Positions 16,339 to 24,818 of a stretch of 64,000 bases of DNA are shown here, piece after piece. A program made the position numbers and the translations under genes. Under the pieces are notes generated by a model. The model was not told the origin of the DNA. It saw nothing but the letters and a program-made list of their open reading frames with translations, and did not search any database. Each line of letters starts with the position of its first letter. Position 1 is the first letter of the stretch. This DNA comes from JAAFIP01 sp963775085 (GTDB lineage: Bacteria > Pseudomonadota > Gammaproteobacteria > Burkholderiales > Burkholderiaceae_C), in NCBI GenBank assembly GCA_963775085.1, contig CAVZHO010000002.1, positions 620,001 through 684,000 of the forward strand, in the 5' to 3' direction.

Positions 16339-17166
16339 ATGTTAGATGTCACCCTCATTGGCTACGGCGCAATTGGCCAAAGTATTTGCAAGCGCTTGCA
16401 AGGGGCTAGCCGTGTGCGGGTGACGCATGTGGTGGTGCGCCCCCAGCACGTGGGTGAGGTGCAGATAGCCTTGAATGCATTGGTGCAGGCCGGTACAACT
16501 GACCATAAGCAGCCAGTCACGCAGGCGGTAGATGCCGTGCCGACAGGTTGCAGGCTGGTGCTGGAATGCGCCGGACATGACGCGCTCAAAAACCATGTGC
16601 TCACGGCACTCGCGCGCGGCACCGAATGCGCCGTGCTGTCCGTTGGCGCGTTGTCCGAAGTCGGTTTGCCCGAGGCCTTGGCCAGCGCCGCGCAGCAGGG
16701 TGGCACGCAGGTGCACTTGCTCAGCGGTGCCATCGGTGGTATTGAAGCGCTGGCGGCAGCGCGCCTGGCAGGTTTAGATGAGGTGACATATACTGGGCGC
16801 AAACCACCCTCGGCCTGGAACCACGTTCTAGAGGAAAACAAGGCGGTAGTGCCTATAAATAGGGCGCAAGCAGCTACTATTTTAGAAGCATCTGCACGCG
16901 AGGCGGCACGCCTGTATCCCAAAAATGCCAACGTCGCAGCGACCGTGGCGCTAGCGGGCTTGGGTCTGGATGCCACGAAAGTGCGCTTGATAGCCGACCC
17001 CTTTGTTAGCGACAATATCCACGAAATCCATGCCAAAGGTGCCTTTGGAGAAATGAAAATCGAGATGCGCGGAAAACCCCTGGCGGACAACCCGAAAACC
17101 TCGGCACTCACGGTGCTATCGGCGTTGCGCTTTTTGCATAACCGTGCGAATCCATTGACAGTATGA
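16339..17166 (+). CDS. Aspartate dehydrogenase-like NAD(P)-binding protein (DUF108)
   Basis: Protein of 275 residues with a Rossmann start (LIGYGAIGQSI) and the carboxy-terminal aspartate dehydrogenase domain (YPKNANVAATVALAGLGLD; candidate catalytic His in DNIHEIHAKG). True NadX makes iminoaspartate for NAD synthesis, but no nad genes are nearby; this copy is coupled to a ThDP enzyme and an aldehyde dehydrogenase (4-bp overlap at 17163), so a catabolic role on a different substrate is likelier. Residues around 170-185 are encoded by a dispersed palindrome that entered the frame. Confidence 0.8.
   Translation: MLDVTLIGYGAIGQSICKRLQGASRVRVTHVVVRPQHVGEVQIALNALVQAGTTDHKQPVTQAVDAVPTGCRLVLECAGHDALKNHVLTALARGTECAVLSVGALSEVGLPEALASAAQQGGTQVHLLSGAIGGIEALAAARLAGLDEVTYTGRKPPSAWNHVLEENKAVVPINRAQAATILEASAREAARLYPKNANVAATVALAGLGLDATKVRLIADPFVSDNIHEIHAKGAFGEMKIEMRGKPLADNPKTSALTVLSALRFLHNRANPLTV
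16852..16890 (-). repeat. Dispersed ATAGCTGCTTACG palindrome, copy 2 (intragenic)
   Basis: The complement reads GCTTCTAAAATAGTAGCTGC then TTGCGCCC, the repeat core with one change. It lies inside the aspartate-dehydrogenase-like frame and adds or replaces about 13 residues (VPINRAQAATILE) without breaking it. Confidence 0.6.
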
Positions 17167-18653
17167 CACAGCACCTGACTACCCAGATTGCCGGTGTATG
17201 GCGCGATGCGTCAGGCCTGCGCTACAGCACCGAATACCCTTTTGATGGCAGCGCAGTGGCTACTTTGCATGCCGCTACGGTGGCGGATGTTGATGAGGCG
17301 GTTCAAGCCGCTGAAACGGCCAGGCATAGACCGGATTGGGCGCTGCTCAAGCCACATGAACGCGCCGCCATCTTGCATCGCATCGCGGCAGGCATCCGCA
17401 CGCGCAGCGAAGAGCTGGCGCAGTTGCAGCGCCTTGACAACGGCAAACCGATCAGCGAAACCCGTGGCCTGGTGGCCAGCGCGGCAGGGACTTTTCAGTA
17501 TTTTGCTGCGGTGTGCGAAACCTTTGAAGATGCGGTAACCCCGCAGCGCGGCGACTTTCTCTCCATGAGCTTGCACCAGCCGCTGGGTGTGGTGGGGGCG
17601 ATTACGCCATGGAACTCGCCGATTGCCAGCGAGGCGCAAAAAATGGCCCCGGCCCTGGCCGCAGGTTGCGCCATTGTCATCAAGCCCGCAGAAATCACGC
17701 CGCGTATGGCCATCGAGCTGGCGCGCATTGCGCAGGAGGCTGGTGTGCCCCCAGGTGTCGTGAGTGTTCTGCCCGGCAAGGGGTCAGTAGTGGGTGATGC
17801 GCTGGTGCGTCACCCCTTGGTCAAGCGTATTGCGTTTACTGGGGGCACCTCAGTGGGCTTAGGTATTGCGCGTCTGGCGGCAGACAAGCTCATGCCGGTG
17901 TCGCTGGAGCTGGGCGGCAAGTCACCCACGATGGTGTGCGCCGATGCGGATCTGGACCACGCGGTGGCCGGCGTGTTGTACGGTATTTTCAGCTCGTCCG
18001 GTGAGTCCTGCATTGCTGGATCACGCGCTTTTGTGCACCGCAGTGTGTATGGAGAGTTCAAGCGCCGCGTGGTCGCGGGTGCGCAGGCCCTGCGTTTGGG
18101 TGACCCTAGTTTGCCGACTACGCAAATGGGTCCCCTAGTCAGCGCCAGCCACCGGGAAAATGTTGAACGCTATGTGCAACTCGGTTTAGACGAAGGTGGG
18201 CAGATACTGTGCGGGGGTGCACGCCCCAAAGGGGACCAGTTTGATGCGGGCTACTTCTACAACCCCACGGTGTTCGAGGGCCTAGCCAATACCACCCGAC
18301 TGTGTCGCGAAGAAATTTTTGGCCCAGTGCTGGCTCTATTGCCTTGGAGCGATGAGGCCGACCTGATCGCCCAGTGCAATGACAACGACTATGGCCTGGC
18401 CTGCGGCATCTGGAGCCGCGACTATAAAACCGCGCTGCGTCTGGGGCAGGCGCTGCAAACGGGTACAGTATGGGTGAACACCTACAAGGTTTTTTCCATC
18501 AGCACCCCCTTTGGTGGCGGCAAGCACAGCGGCTTGGGCCGCGAAAAGGGCAGGGCATCTATTGCAGAATATATGGCGCAAAAAAGTTATTACTGGGGCT
18601 TAAATGCATCGCCGTTGCCCTGGGCTGAGGTAGATCTGGGAGGCGCGGCATGA
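17163..18653 (+). CDS. NAD(P)-dependent aldehyde dehydrogenase
   Basis: Enzyme of 496 residues that oxidises an aldehyde to the acid. Catalytic Cys283 lies in SSGESCIAGSR; the general-base Glu is in ELGGKSP; NAD-binding GGTSVG and the EEIFGPV motif are present. Length is normal for the family. It overlaps both neighbours by 4 bp (17163-17166 and 18650-18653). Likely removes an aldehyde formed by the ThDP enzyme or by ring fission. Confidence 0.92.
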   Translation: MTQHLTTQIAGVWRDASGLRYSTEYPFDGSAVATLHAATVADVDEAVQAAETARHRPDWALLKPHERAAILHRIAAGIRTRSEELAQLQRLDNGKPISETRGLVASAAGTFQYFAAVCETFEDAVTPQRGDFLSMSLHQPLGVVGAITPWNSPIASEAQKMAPALAAGCAIVIKPAEITPRMAIELARIAQEAGVPPGVVSVLPGKGSVVGDALVRHPLVKRIAFTGGTSVGLGIARLAADKLMPVSLELGGKSPTMVCADADLDHAVAGVLYGIFSSSGESCIAGSRAFVHRSVYGEFKRRVVAGAQALRLGDPSLPTTQMGPLVSASHRENVERYVQLGLDEGGQILCGGARPKGDQFDAGYFYNPTVFEGLANTTRLCREEIFGPVLALLPWSDEADLIAQCNDNDYGLACGIWSRDYKTALRLGQALQTGTVWVNTYKVFSISTPFGGGKHSGLGREKGRASIAEYMAQKSYYWGLNASPLPWAEVDLGGAA

Positions 18654-19648
18654 TCGAAGGCATTGACTCCATCACCTACTCCACCGATGGCACGCAAAAA
18701 AACTGGGACGACACACGCCGCTTTTTTGCCGACTGGGGTTTGGCGCTGCTGACCGATGCGGCAGACCAACAGCGCTGGGAGACGCTCAACGGCGCGCAGG
18801 TGGTGGTGCGCCAGCCTGACTACGAATATTTGCCACCCGCTATCGAGGCAGGCCCCACGTTGCGCGAGGTGGTATGGGGCGTGTCGGACGAAGCCAGCTT
18901 AAAGCAGATTTTGAAGGTGCTGCAAACCCCGGGCAACGCAGCGTCCAGCAGCTACCAAACCATGACAATTTTGGAAGAGAAAAATGTAAGCCACATCGCC
19001 TGCATTGACCCGCATGGCTTGCGTACAGTGTTTCAGATCAGTACCAAACGGCCTGCCCATGTGCAGGGTGCTGTTACCAATCCCTACGGCAATGCGCAGC
19101 GCATCGATATGCCGTCTCCGGTGTATGAGCGCGCCACCCCGGTAGATATTGGCCATGTGGTACTGTTTACCGATGTACTGGCACAGGCAGAGGCCTTTTA
19201 CCAGGCCTTGGGCTTTGTTACTTCTGACCGGTACCCGGGCCGAGGAGTTTTTATGCGCTGTTCAGCCCAGGGCGGGCACCACGATTTGTTTTTGCTGCAA
19301 ATCCCTAACAAGGCCAAGGGCCTGAACCATATTGCCTTTACCGTGCGCGATATCCATGAAGTCTTTGGTGGTGGCCTGCATATGAGCCGCTGTGGCTGGA
19401 AGACCCAACTTGGCCCCGGTCGCCATCCCATCTCTTCAGCCTACTTCTGGTATTTTGAAAACCCCTGCGGCGGCTTGATTGAATACAACGCCGATGAAGA
19501 CCAGCTCACGCCGAAGTGGCAGCCACGCGCGCTGGAGCCCGGCCCCACGGTGTTTGCCGAATGGGCGATAGAGGGCGGCATCGACGGTAACACCCGTCGC
19601 CAGCCGCATGCCCAGGCGGGTGGTACGTTTTTGACCGAGAAGCGCTAG
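18650..19648 (+). CDS. Two-domain VOC protein, probable extradiol-type ring-cleavage dioxygenase
   Basis: Protein of 332 residues with two vicinal-oxygen-chelate modules. The carboxy module holds the expected metal triad positions: His in IGHVVLF, His in LNHIAFTV and Glu in GLIEYNADED, the pattern of type I extradiol dioxygenases that open catechols next to the hydroxyls. The amino module lacks an obvious metal set. It starts within the aldehyde dehydrogenase stop. Cleavage activity is inferred from the motif; a glyoxalase-like or other VOC reaction is possible. Confidence 0.78.
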   Translation: MIEGIDSITYSTDGTQKNWDDTRRFFADWGLALLTDAADQQRWETLNGAQVVVRQPDYEYLPPAIEAGPTLREVVWGVSDEASLKQILKVLQTPGNAASSSYQTMTILEEKNVSHIACIDPHGLRTVFQISTKRPAHVQGAVTNPYGNAQRIDMPSPVYERATPVDIGHVVLFTDVLAQAEAFYQALGFVTSDRYPGRGVFMRCSAQGGHHDLFLLQIPNKAKGLNHIAFTVRDIHEVFGGGLHMSRCGWKTQLGPGRHPISSAYFWYFENPCGGLIEYNADEDQLTPKWQPRALEPGPTVFAEWAIEGGIDGNTRRQPHAQAGGTFLTEKR

Positions 19649-19650
19649 CC

Positions 19651-20625
19651 ATGCAACGCCGCGCGACACTGCACGTTTTGGTTGCCCTGTGTGCTACCTG
19701 TGCGTCCATACCGGCTTGGGCGCAAACCTTGGGTAGCGAGGGTTTTCGCATCGTTGCGCCTTTTCCCTCTGGTGGCCCGATTGACACGCTCTCGCGCATG
19801 CTGGCCACGGGATTGAATGAGCGGTACAAGCGAACGGCGGTGGTAGAAAACCTGCCCGGCGCAGCGGGCAATATTGGCATAGACAAAGTTAAACGCGCCA
19901 AGCCCGACGGCCATACACTGCTGGTAGTGCCTGCGGGTAACCTCACGATCAACCCGACTTTGATGCCGAACTTTCCGTTCAACATCGAGGCCGATTTTGC
20001 GCCCATCACCATGCTAGCCACTGCGCCCAATGTGCTGGTGGCGCACCCGTCCCTCAGCATCAAAACCGCGCAGGAGTTGATAGCCCTGGCCAAGGCCAAA
20101 CCCGCCACGCTGGCCTACGCCTCGCCTGGTGTGGGCAGTGGCCTGCACCTGGCCGGTGAGTTGCTCAACAACCAGGCAGGTATCGATTTACTGCATGTGC
20201 CCTACAAAGGCACCGGCCCCGCACTGACTGATGTGTTGGGCGGGCAGGTGCCTTTGATGTTCAGCAACCTGCCTGGGGTGCTGGGCCATATTAAATCGGG
20301 CAAGCTCATTGCGCTGGGCATCACAGACACCCAGCGCAGTGCCAGCGCGCCGGAGATTGCCAGCCTGGCCGAGCAGGGCGTGCCGGGTGTGGTGGTGACT
20401 TCCTGGTACGGCCTGTTAGCCCCCGGCGGTACACCAGCCGCGCTGGTCGATCAACTGGCCAAAGATGCTACCGAGATATTGGCTGCGCCCGCAGTGCGCG
20501 ACCAACTCAAGGCGCAAGGCCTCACCCAAGTGCTGATGAAGCCCACCGCCTTTGCGGCGCATATCCGCCAGGAGGCGGCGCAGTGGGCGCGCATTATCAA
20601 AGCCAAAAATATCGTTGCGCAATAG
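19651..20625 (+). CDS. Tripartite tricarboxylate transporter substrate-binding protein
   Basis: Periplasmic Bug receptor of 324 residues; signal peptide ends near PAWAQ. Typical segments include RIVAPFPSGGPIDTLSRML, VVENLPGAAGNIG, YASPGVGSG and LHVPYKGTGPALTDVLGG. It begins two bases after the VOC stop, so it is part of the operon and probably binds the pathway substrate. No TctA/TctB genes accompany it. Confidence 0.88.
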   Translation: MQRRATLHVLVALCATCASIPAWAQTLGSEGFRIVAPFPSGGPIDTLSRMLATGLNERYKRTAVVENLPGAAGNIGIDKVKRAKPDGHTLLVVPAGNLTINPTLMPNFPFNIEADFAPITMLATAPNVLVAHPSLSIKTAQELIALAKAKPATLAYASPGVGSGLHLAGELLNNQAGIDLLHVPYKGTGPALTDVLGGQVPLMFSNLPGVLGHIKSGKLIALGITDTQRSASAPEIASLAEQGVPGVVVTSWYGLLAPGGTPAALVDQLAKDATEILAAPAVRDQLKAQGLTQVLMKPTAFAAHIRQEAAQWARIIKAKNIVAQ

Positions 20626-20673
20626 GGTGATTTTGGCCAGCTCGTCCCATAGCCTCGTTGTAGGAGACACCGT

Positions 20674-20916
20674 ATGAACACTATCCCCATCCACACCCAC
20701 CAAGAGCGCTATCTCGACCCGCACCAGGCCCGCAAGCGCCCACCCACCAGCTACGAGGTTTTGCTGGGCGACGCGATTGAGCGTGCTTTTGGCGCAGGCC
20801 TGTGGGAGCTGGATTCACTGGTGGCGCAGCTCAACAAAACCGGGCCACTGGGACCCAGCGGTGCGCCGTGGACGGTCCAGTCCTACCAAGCCGTGATAAA
20901 AACTTTAGGAGCGTGA
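20674..20916 (+). CDS. Small recombinase-like helix-turn-helix protein
   Basis: Protein of 80 residues. The middle (YEVLLGDAIERAFGAGLWEL) and end (GPSGAPWTVQSYQAVIKTL) resemble the small recombinase-like HTH family found next to Rieske oxygenase genes. The ATG follows AGGAG. It ends one base before the Rieske alpha-subunit start, so it is tightly coupled to it. Role unknown: DNA-binding regulator or an accessory of the oxygenase are both open. Confidence 0.65.
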   Translation: MNTIPIHTHQERYLDPHQARKRPPTSYEVLLGDAIERAFGAGLWELDSLVAQLNKTGPLGPSGAPWTVQSYQAVIKTLGA

Positions 20917-20917
20917 T

Positions 20918-21958
20918 ATGAGCAACACTTTGCCTGAGAGTGTGGATGCTCTGCTGGAGCGCGGCCTGTACGATCTGTGGTTCCCCATTTGCCCCTCGGA
21001 TTTTGTCAATGACCGGCCCACCTCGCTGCGTCGCCTGGGTCGCAAACTGGCGCTATGGCGTGATGCTGCGGGAGTGCCCCACGCACTGGAAGACCATTGC
21101 CCGCACCGGGGCGCGCCGCTGTCGATGGGCGTGAATCTGGGTGACCGCCTGGCCTGCCCCTACCATGGCATCGAGGTGCGCTGCGATGGCACGGTGACCA
21201 AGGTGCCCGCCAGTCCTGGCTGTACCTTGGAGGGCACACGCGCAGCAGTGTCCTTCCATGTGCAGGATGCCTATGGCGCGCTGTGGCTTTTCAACAGCCG
21301 TGAGTTCATCGCCACGCCGCCGCCCCTGGTTTTGCCCGAAGAACTCAGCAATCCCGAATGGAGCCACTTTTTGTGCTACGCCGAGTGGCGCAGCGACTAC
21401 CGCTATGTGATTGACAACGTGATGGATCCGATGCATGGCACCTTTGTGCACAAGCAGTCGCACTCTATGAGCGAGGGCGACATCAGCGCCAGATTCAAAC
21501 TGCGCAAAGCCCAGCATGGCTTCATGTTTGAAAAAGACGGACAGCGCGATGTGAACTTTGACTGGACAGAGTGGGGCGATACCGGCACCCACTGGCTGCG
21601 CCTGGCCATACCGTACCCCAAGACAGGTGGTCCCGGCGGCAGCTTTGGCATCATTGGCAGCTATACGCCGATTGCGCCCAACCTGTCGGCCGTGTTCCAC
21701 TGGCGTTGCCGCAAGCTGGACGGCTGGCAGCGCGACACCTGGCGCTTTCTCTACCGCAACCGGTTAGAGGCGCGCCACTGGGTGGTGCTGGAGCAAGATC
21801 GCGTCATGCTGGAAAACATGGAGCCCGATGCCAACCAGCGCGAGCACCTGTACGAGCATGACGTGGGCCTGTCGCGCCTGCGCAAGACCATGCAGGCGCT
21901 GGCGCAAAAGCAATTGGCAACCAGTGTTGACATTGATCCACCTAGGAGTCCGATATGA
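20918..21958 (+). CDS. Rieske non-heme iron oxygenase, alpha subunit
   Basis: Catalytic component of 346 residues for aromatic-ring hydroxylation or O-demethylation. Rieske ligands are Cys61, His63, Cys80 and His83 (CPH...CPYH). The mononuclear iron site is DNVMDPMHGTFVH with His173 and His178 and the bridging Asp166 or Asp170. No beta-subunit gene follows, so it belongs to the alpha-only group (phthalate dioxygenase / vanillate demethylase-like). The separate Rieske ferredoxin at 11.2 kb may be its electron donor. Overlaps the following Bug gene by 4 bp. Confidence 0.93.
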   Translation: MSNTLPESVDALLERGLYDLWFPICPSDFVNDRPTSLRRLGRKLALWRDAAGVPHALEDHCPHRGAPLSMGVNLGDRLACPYHGIEVRCDGTVTKVPASPGCTLEGTRAAVSFHVQDAYGALWLFNSREFIATPPPLVLPEELSNPEWSHFLCYAEWRSDYRYVIDNVMDPMHGTFVHKQSHSMSEGDISARFKLRKAQHGFMFEKDGQRDVNFDWTEWGDTGTHWLRLAIPYPKTGGPGGSFGIIGSYTPIAPNLSAVFHWRCRKLDGWQRDTWRFLYRNRLEARHWVVLEQDRVMLENMEPDANQREHLYEHDVGLSRLRKTMQALAQKQLATSVDIDPPRSPI

Positions 21959-22977
21959 GATTGACATTGGTAGTATCCAAGCTAGCCTCTGGTATTGCCA
22001 GCACGGCTGCGGTTGCAATAGCAGCGGTGACACTGTCTTCATCGGCATTGGCACAAACTGCTTTTCCCTCCAAACCCGTGCGTATCATCGTGCCGCAAAC
22101 TCCGGGCGGCGCGTCCGATGCGTTGGCCCGCATCGTGGGACAAAAGCTGTCGGAAAAATGGGGCCAGCCGGTGGTGATAGAAAACCGCGCTGGTGCCGGC
22201 GGCAATATCGGTATGGAAGCGGTGGCCAAGTCGCCCGCCGATGGGCACACATTGCTCATGTCCTACGTGGGCTCACACGCCATCAACATCAGCATTTACA
22301 AAAAACTGCCCTTTGACCCCGAGGCCGATTTTGCGGCTGTGGCCACATTGGCCAATGTGCCTTTTGTCGCTGCGGCAAATGCCAAACTGCCCGTAACGAA
22401 CATGACGGAGCTGGCGACCTATGCGGCCAGAAACCCGGTGTCCTTTGGTTCGGCGGGCAATGGTTCTGTCAACCACTTGCTAGGTGAGATGTTTAACGCC
22501 TATAACGCCGGTGGTGCGTCAAACTCCAGCGCCACCAAGATGCTGCACGTGCCCTACAAGGGCGCAGCCCCTGCATTGACCGATCTGATCTCGGGCCAAA
22601 TCCAGCTGGTGTTTACCAGTTTGCCATCGGTGGCGCAGCACATCAAAGCAGGCACCGTCAATGGCCTGGCAGTGACCGGGTCCAAACGTGCGGCGGCGTT
22701 TAAAGACATTCCCACCATTGCCGAGTCGGGCTACCCCGGTTTTGTGATCAACCCCTGGTTTGGCCTGTTTGCGCCCAAGGGCACACCGGTGGCAGTGGTG
22801 CGGCAAATCAACGCTGACATCAGGAAAATCCTGGAAGAAAAGGATACTATGGACAAGTTTGCCGCTCTCGGTGCCGAGCCCTATGACACAAAACCCGAAG
22901 AGTTTGCAGCCATCTTGCATGCGGATATTCAAAAATGGGCGGCGGTCGTGAAAAACTCAGGCGCAACGGCGGACTGA
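21955..22977 (+). CDS. Tripartite tricarboxylate transporter substrate-binding protein
   Basis: Bug receptor of 340 residues with a signal sequence (AAVAIAAVTLSSSALAQ). Family blocks: PVRIIVPQTPGGASDALARI, VVIENRAGAGGNIG, FGSAGNGSVNHLLGEM and LHVPYKGAAPALTDLISG. Its start overlaps the Rieske oxygenase stop, a strong hint that its ligand is the oxygenase substrate or a precursor. No membrane components nearby. Confidence 0.88.
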   Translation: MRLTLVVSKLASGIASTAAVAIAAVTLSSSALAQTAFPSKPVRIIVPQTPGGASDALARIVGQKLSEKWGQPVVIENRAGAGGNIGMEAVAKSPADGHTLLMSYVGSHAINISIYKKLPFDPEADFAAVATLANVPFVAAANAKLPVTNMTELATYAARNPVSFGSAGNGSVNHLLGEMFNAYNAGGASNSSATKMLHVPYKGAAPALTDLISGQIQLVFTSLPSVAQHIKAGTVNGLAVTGSKRAAAFKDIPTIAESGYPGFVINPWFGLFAPKGTPVAVVRQINADIRKILEEKDTMDKFAALGAEPYDTKPEEFAAILHADIQKWAAVVKNSGATAD

Positions 22978-22993
22978 CGGCGCGCTCATTACC

Positions 22994-23818
22994 ATGCAAG
23001 TCAAAAAAGTTGCTGGCGCGTTAGGGGCTGAAATTTCGGGTGTTGATCTGTCAGCTGGTGTCCCTCCTGCCTTAGCAGCCGACATTCGCAAGGTGTTTCT
23101 AGACCATCAGGTTATTTTTCTGCGTCAGCAGCCCTTGAGCCCAGCGCAGTTTTTGACCCTCGCCAAAGCCATGGGTGAACCGATTGAATACCCCTTTGTC
23201 AAAGGTATTGAGGGCTTCCCCTACATTATTGAAGTCAAAAAACTGGAGCATGAAAAGGTTAATTTCGGCGGCATCTGGCACTCCGACACAACTTATCTGG
23301 ATGTGCCGCCCATGGGCTCGATGTTGCTGTCGCGCGAAGTGCCACCCTATGGGGGTGACACGCTGTTTGCCAACCAGTACATGGCCTACGAGGCGCTCTC
23401 TGGCACCATGCAAAATCTGCTGGCGGGCCTGAAGGGTATTAGCAGTTCGGCCAAAGCCGATGTCTCCAAAACCCGCGAAGACCGTGTCAAGTCCGATGGC
23501 AATGCCGGTGTACCTAAAACTTACAAAGCCCTGCACCCGATCGTGCGGACACATCCTGAGACCGGACGCAAAGCGTTGTATGTGAACGTGGCGCATACCG
23601 CAGGCATCGAGGGTATGAGCGAGGCCGAAAGCACGCCGATTTTAAATTTTCTCTTTGCCCACCAGGTCAAGCCCGAGTTCACTTGCCGCTTTGCCTGGCA
23701 GCCTCATGCCATCGCGTTTTGGGATAACCGCTGCACGCAGCATAACCCCGTCAATGACTACCACGGCCATCGCCGTGTGATGCACCGCATTACGCTACAA
23801 GGCGACAAGCCTGCCTGA
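22994..23818 (+). CDS. TauD/TfdA-family Fe(II)/2-oxoglutarate dioxygenase
   Basis: Dioxygenase of 274 residues. Iron ligands: His and Asp of WHSDTTY and the distal His near GHRRVMHR; the following Arg would bind 2-oxoglutarate. Such enzymes cleave ether or sulfonate bonds by hydroxylation (taurine, 2,4-D) or hydroxylate side chains. It lies 16 bp after a Bug gene in the same direction. The substrate may be an aryl ether or sulfonate feeding the ring pathway; this is inference. Confidence 0.9.
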   Translation: MQVKKVAGALGAEISGVDLSAGVPPALAADIRKVFLDHQVIFLRQQPLSPAQFLTLAKAMGEPIEYPFVKGIEGFPYIIEVKKLEHEKVNFGGIWHSDTTYLDVPPMGSMLLSREVPPYGGDTLFANQYMAYEALSGTMQNLLAGLKGISSSAKADVSKTREDRVKSDGNAGVPKTYKALHPIVRTHPETGRKALYVNVAHTAGIEGMSEAESTPILNFLFAHQVKPEFTCRFAWQPHAIAFWDNRCTQHNPVNDYHGHRRVMHRITLQGDKPA

Positions 23819-23833
23819 TTCTGGCTCCGAACT

Positions 23834-24436
23834 ATGACCACAACGCCCGAACGCCTTCCATTGAACATTCGTGGCCACCGCTTCACTCCCTTGACGTGGG
23901 ATACCATGAGCCCCGAGCAGATGGCTATGGCCGACAGTGTGATGACAGGCAAACGCGGTTCGATGCAAGGCCCCTATAACGTGCTGATGCGCAGCCCCGC
24001 ACTGGGCAATTTGGCGCAGCAGTTTGGCGAGCACACGCGCTTTAATTCGTCTCTGCCTCTGGCTCTGAATGAGTTGGTGATATTGCTGGTAGCGCGCCAT
24101 TGGAGTAGCCAGTTTGTCTGGTGGGCACACAAACGTATCGCACTGGATGCCGGGCTGGACGCAGCTTTGGTTGAAGCCATTGCCATCGGCCGGACCCCAA
24201 GCAACTTGCCCCTGCTACCCGGTGAGGTTGCTGCCGTATACGGTTTCTGCCAAGAGTTGCTTGCCAAGAAACAGGTGGGCGATGCCACCCACGCTGCGCT
24301 GGAAGGTCACTATGGAGAGCGCGGTGTGGTGGATGTGATGGGCACCATGAGCTACTACACCCTTGTCAGCATGTGCCTGAATGTGGATCAGTACCCGCTG
24401 CCTGAAGGGGCTGTGCCAGAGCTCGAACCGCTTTGA
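23834..24436 (+). CDS. Carboxymuconolactone decarboxylase-like (CMD/AhpD-fold) protein
   Basis: All-helical protein of 200 residues. The core LNELVILLVARHWSSQFVWW then AHKRIALDAG matches CMD-family proteins that lack the AhpD redox CxxC, so decarboxylase or hydrolase-like chemistry is likelier than peroxidase. It starts 15 bp after the TauD-type gene. A lactone-handling role fits with the enol-lactonase-like gene at 26.9 kb. Confidence 0.8.
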   Translation: MTTTPERLPLNIRGHRFTPLTWDTMSPEQMAMADSVMTGKRGSMQGPYNVLMRSPALGNLAQQFGEHTRFNSSLPLALNELVILLVARHWSSQFVWWAHKRIALDAGLDAALVEAIAIGRTPSNLPLLPGEVAAVYGFCQELLAKKQVGDATHAALEGHYGERGVVDVMGTMSYYTLVSMCLNVDQYPLPEGAVPELEPL

Positions 24437-24463
24437 GCAAGTATGCCGCGCATGATCTGTCGC

Positions 24464-24535
24464 ATGCGGCTCACCAGGACGACCGGACATTTCGACGTTC
24501 TCATCCTTGGTACTGGCTTGTCTGGATTCATTTAG
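24464..24535 (+). pseudogene. Truncated N-terminus of a FAD-dependent monooxygenase
   Basis: A 23-codon frame contains GHFDVLILGTGLSGF then a stop. HFDVLIxGxGLSG is the FAD-binding start of Baeyer-Villiger/flavin monooxygenases. The similarity ends at the stop. It lies just after the CMD-like gene, so the operon may once have continued into a monooxygenase gene. The rest of 24437-24818 holds no other gene. Confidence 0.4.
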
Positions 24536-24818
24536 CCTACGAGTTGCTATGTATTATGTAGCGTACTAGGCTATTTTTTATTGGTTTGTAGGCCTATTTC
24601 ATCATTCAATGAATTCATTCGAAAGAGGGTGAGTGGCTTACGGCATTGGCACGACACCACGGGTTTTCTACTAGCCAAAACCTATTGGCTTGACCGCGTA
24701 ATCCCATCTGCTGTGCGATACTAAATACGGTGCGGCGACTGAGGTTTCACGCCAGTCTTGTGCGGATAAGTAAGCTGTATCGATAAGCACACTTCATTTT
24801 TCAACCAAGGACACGATC

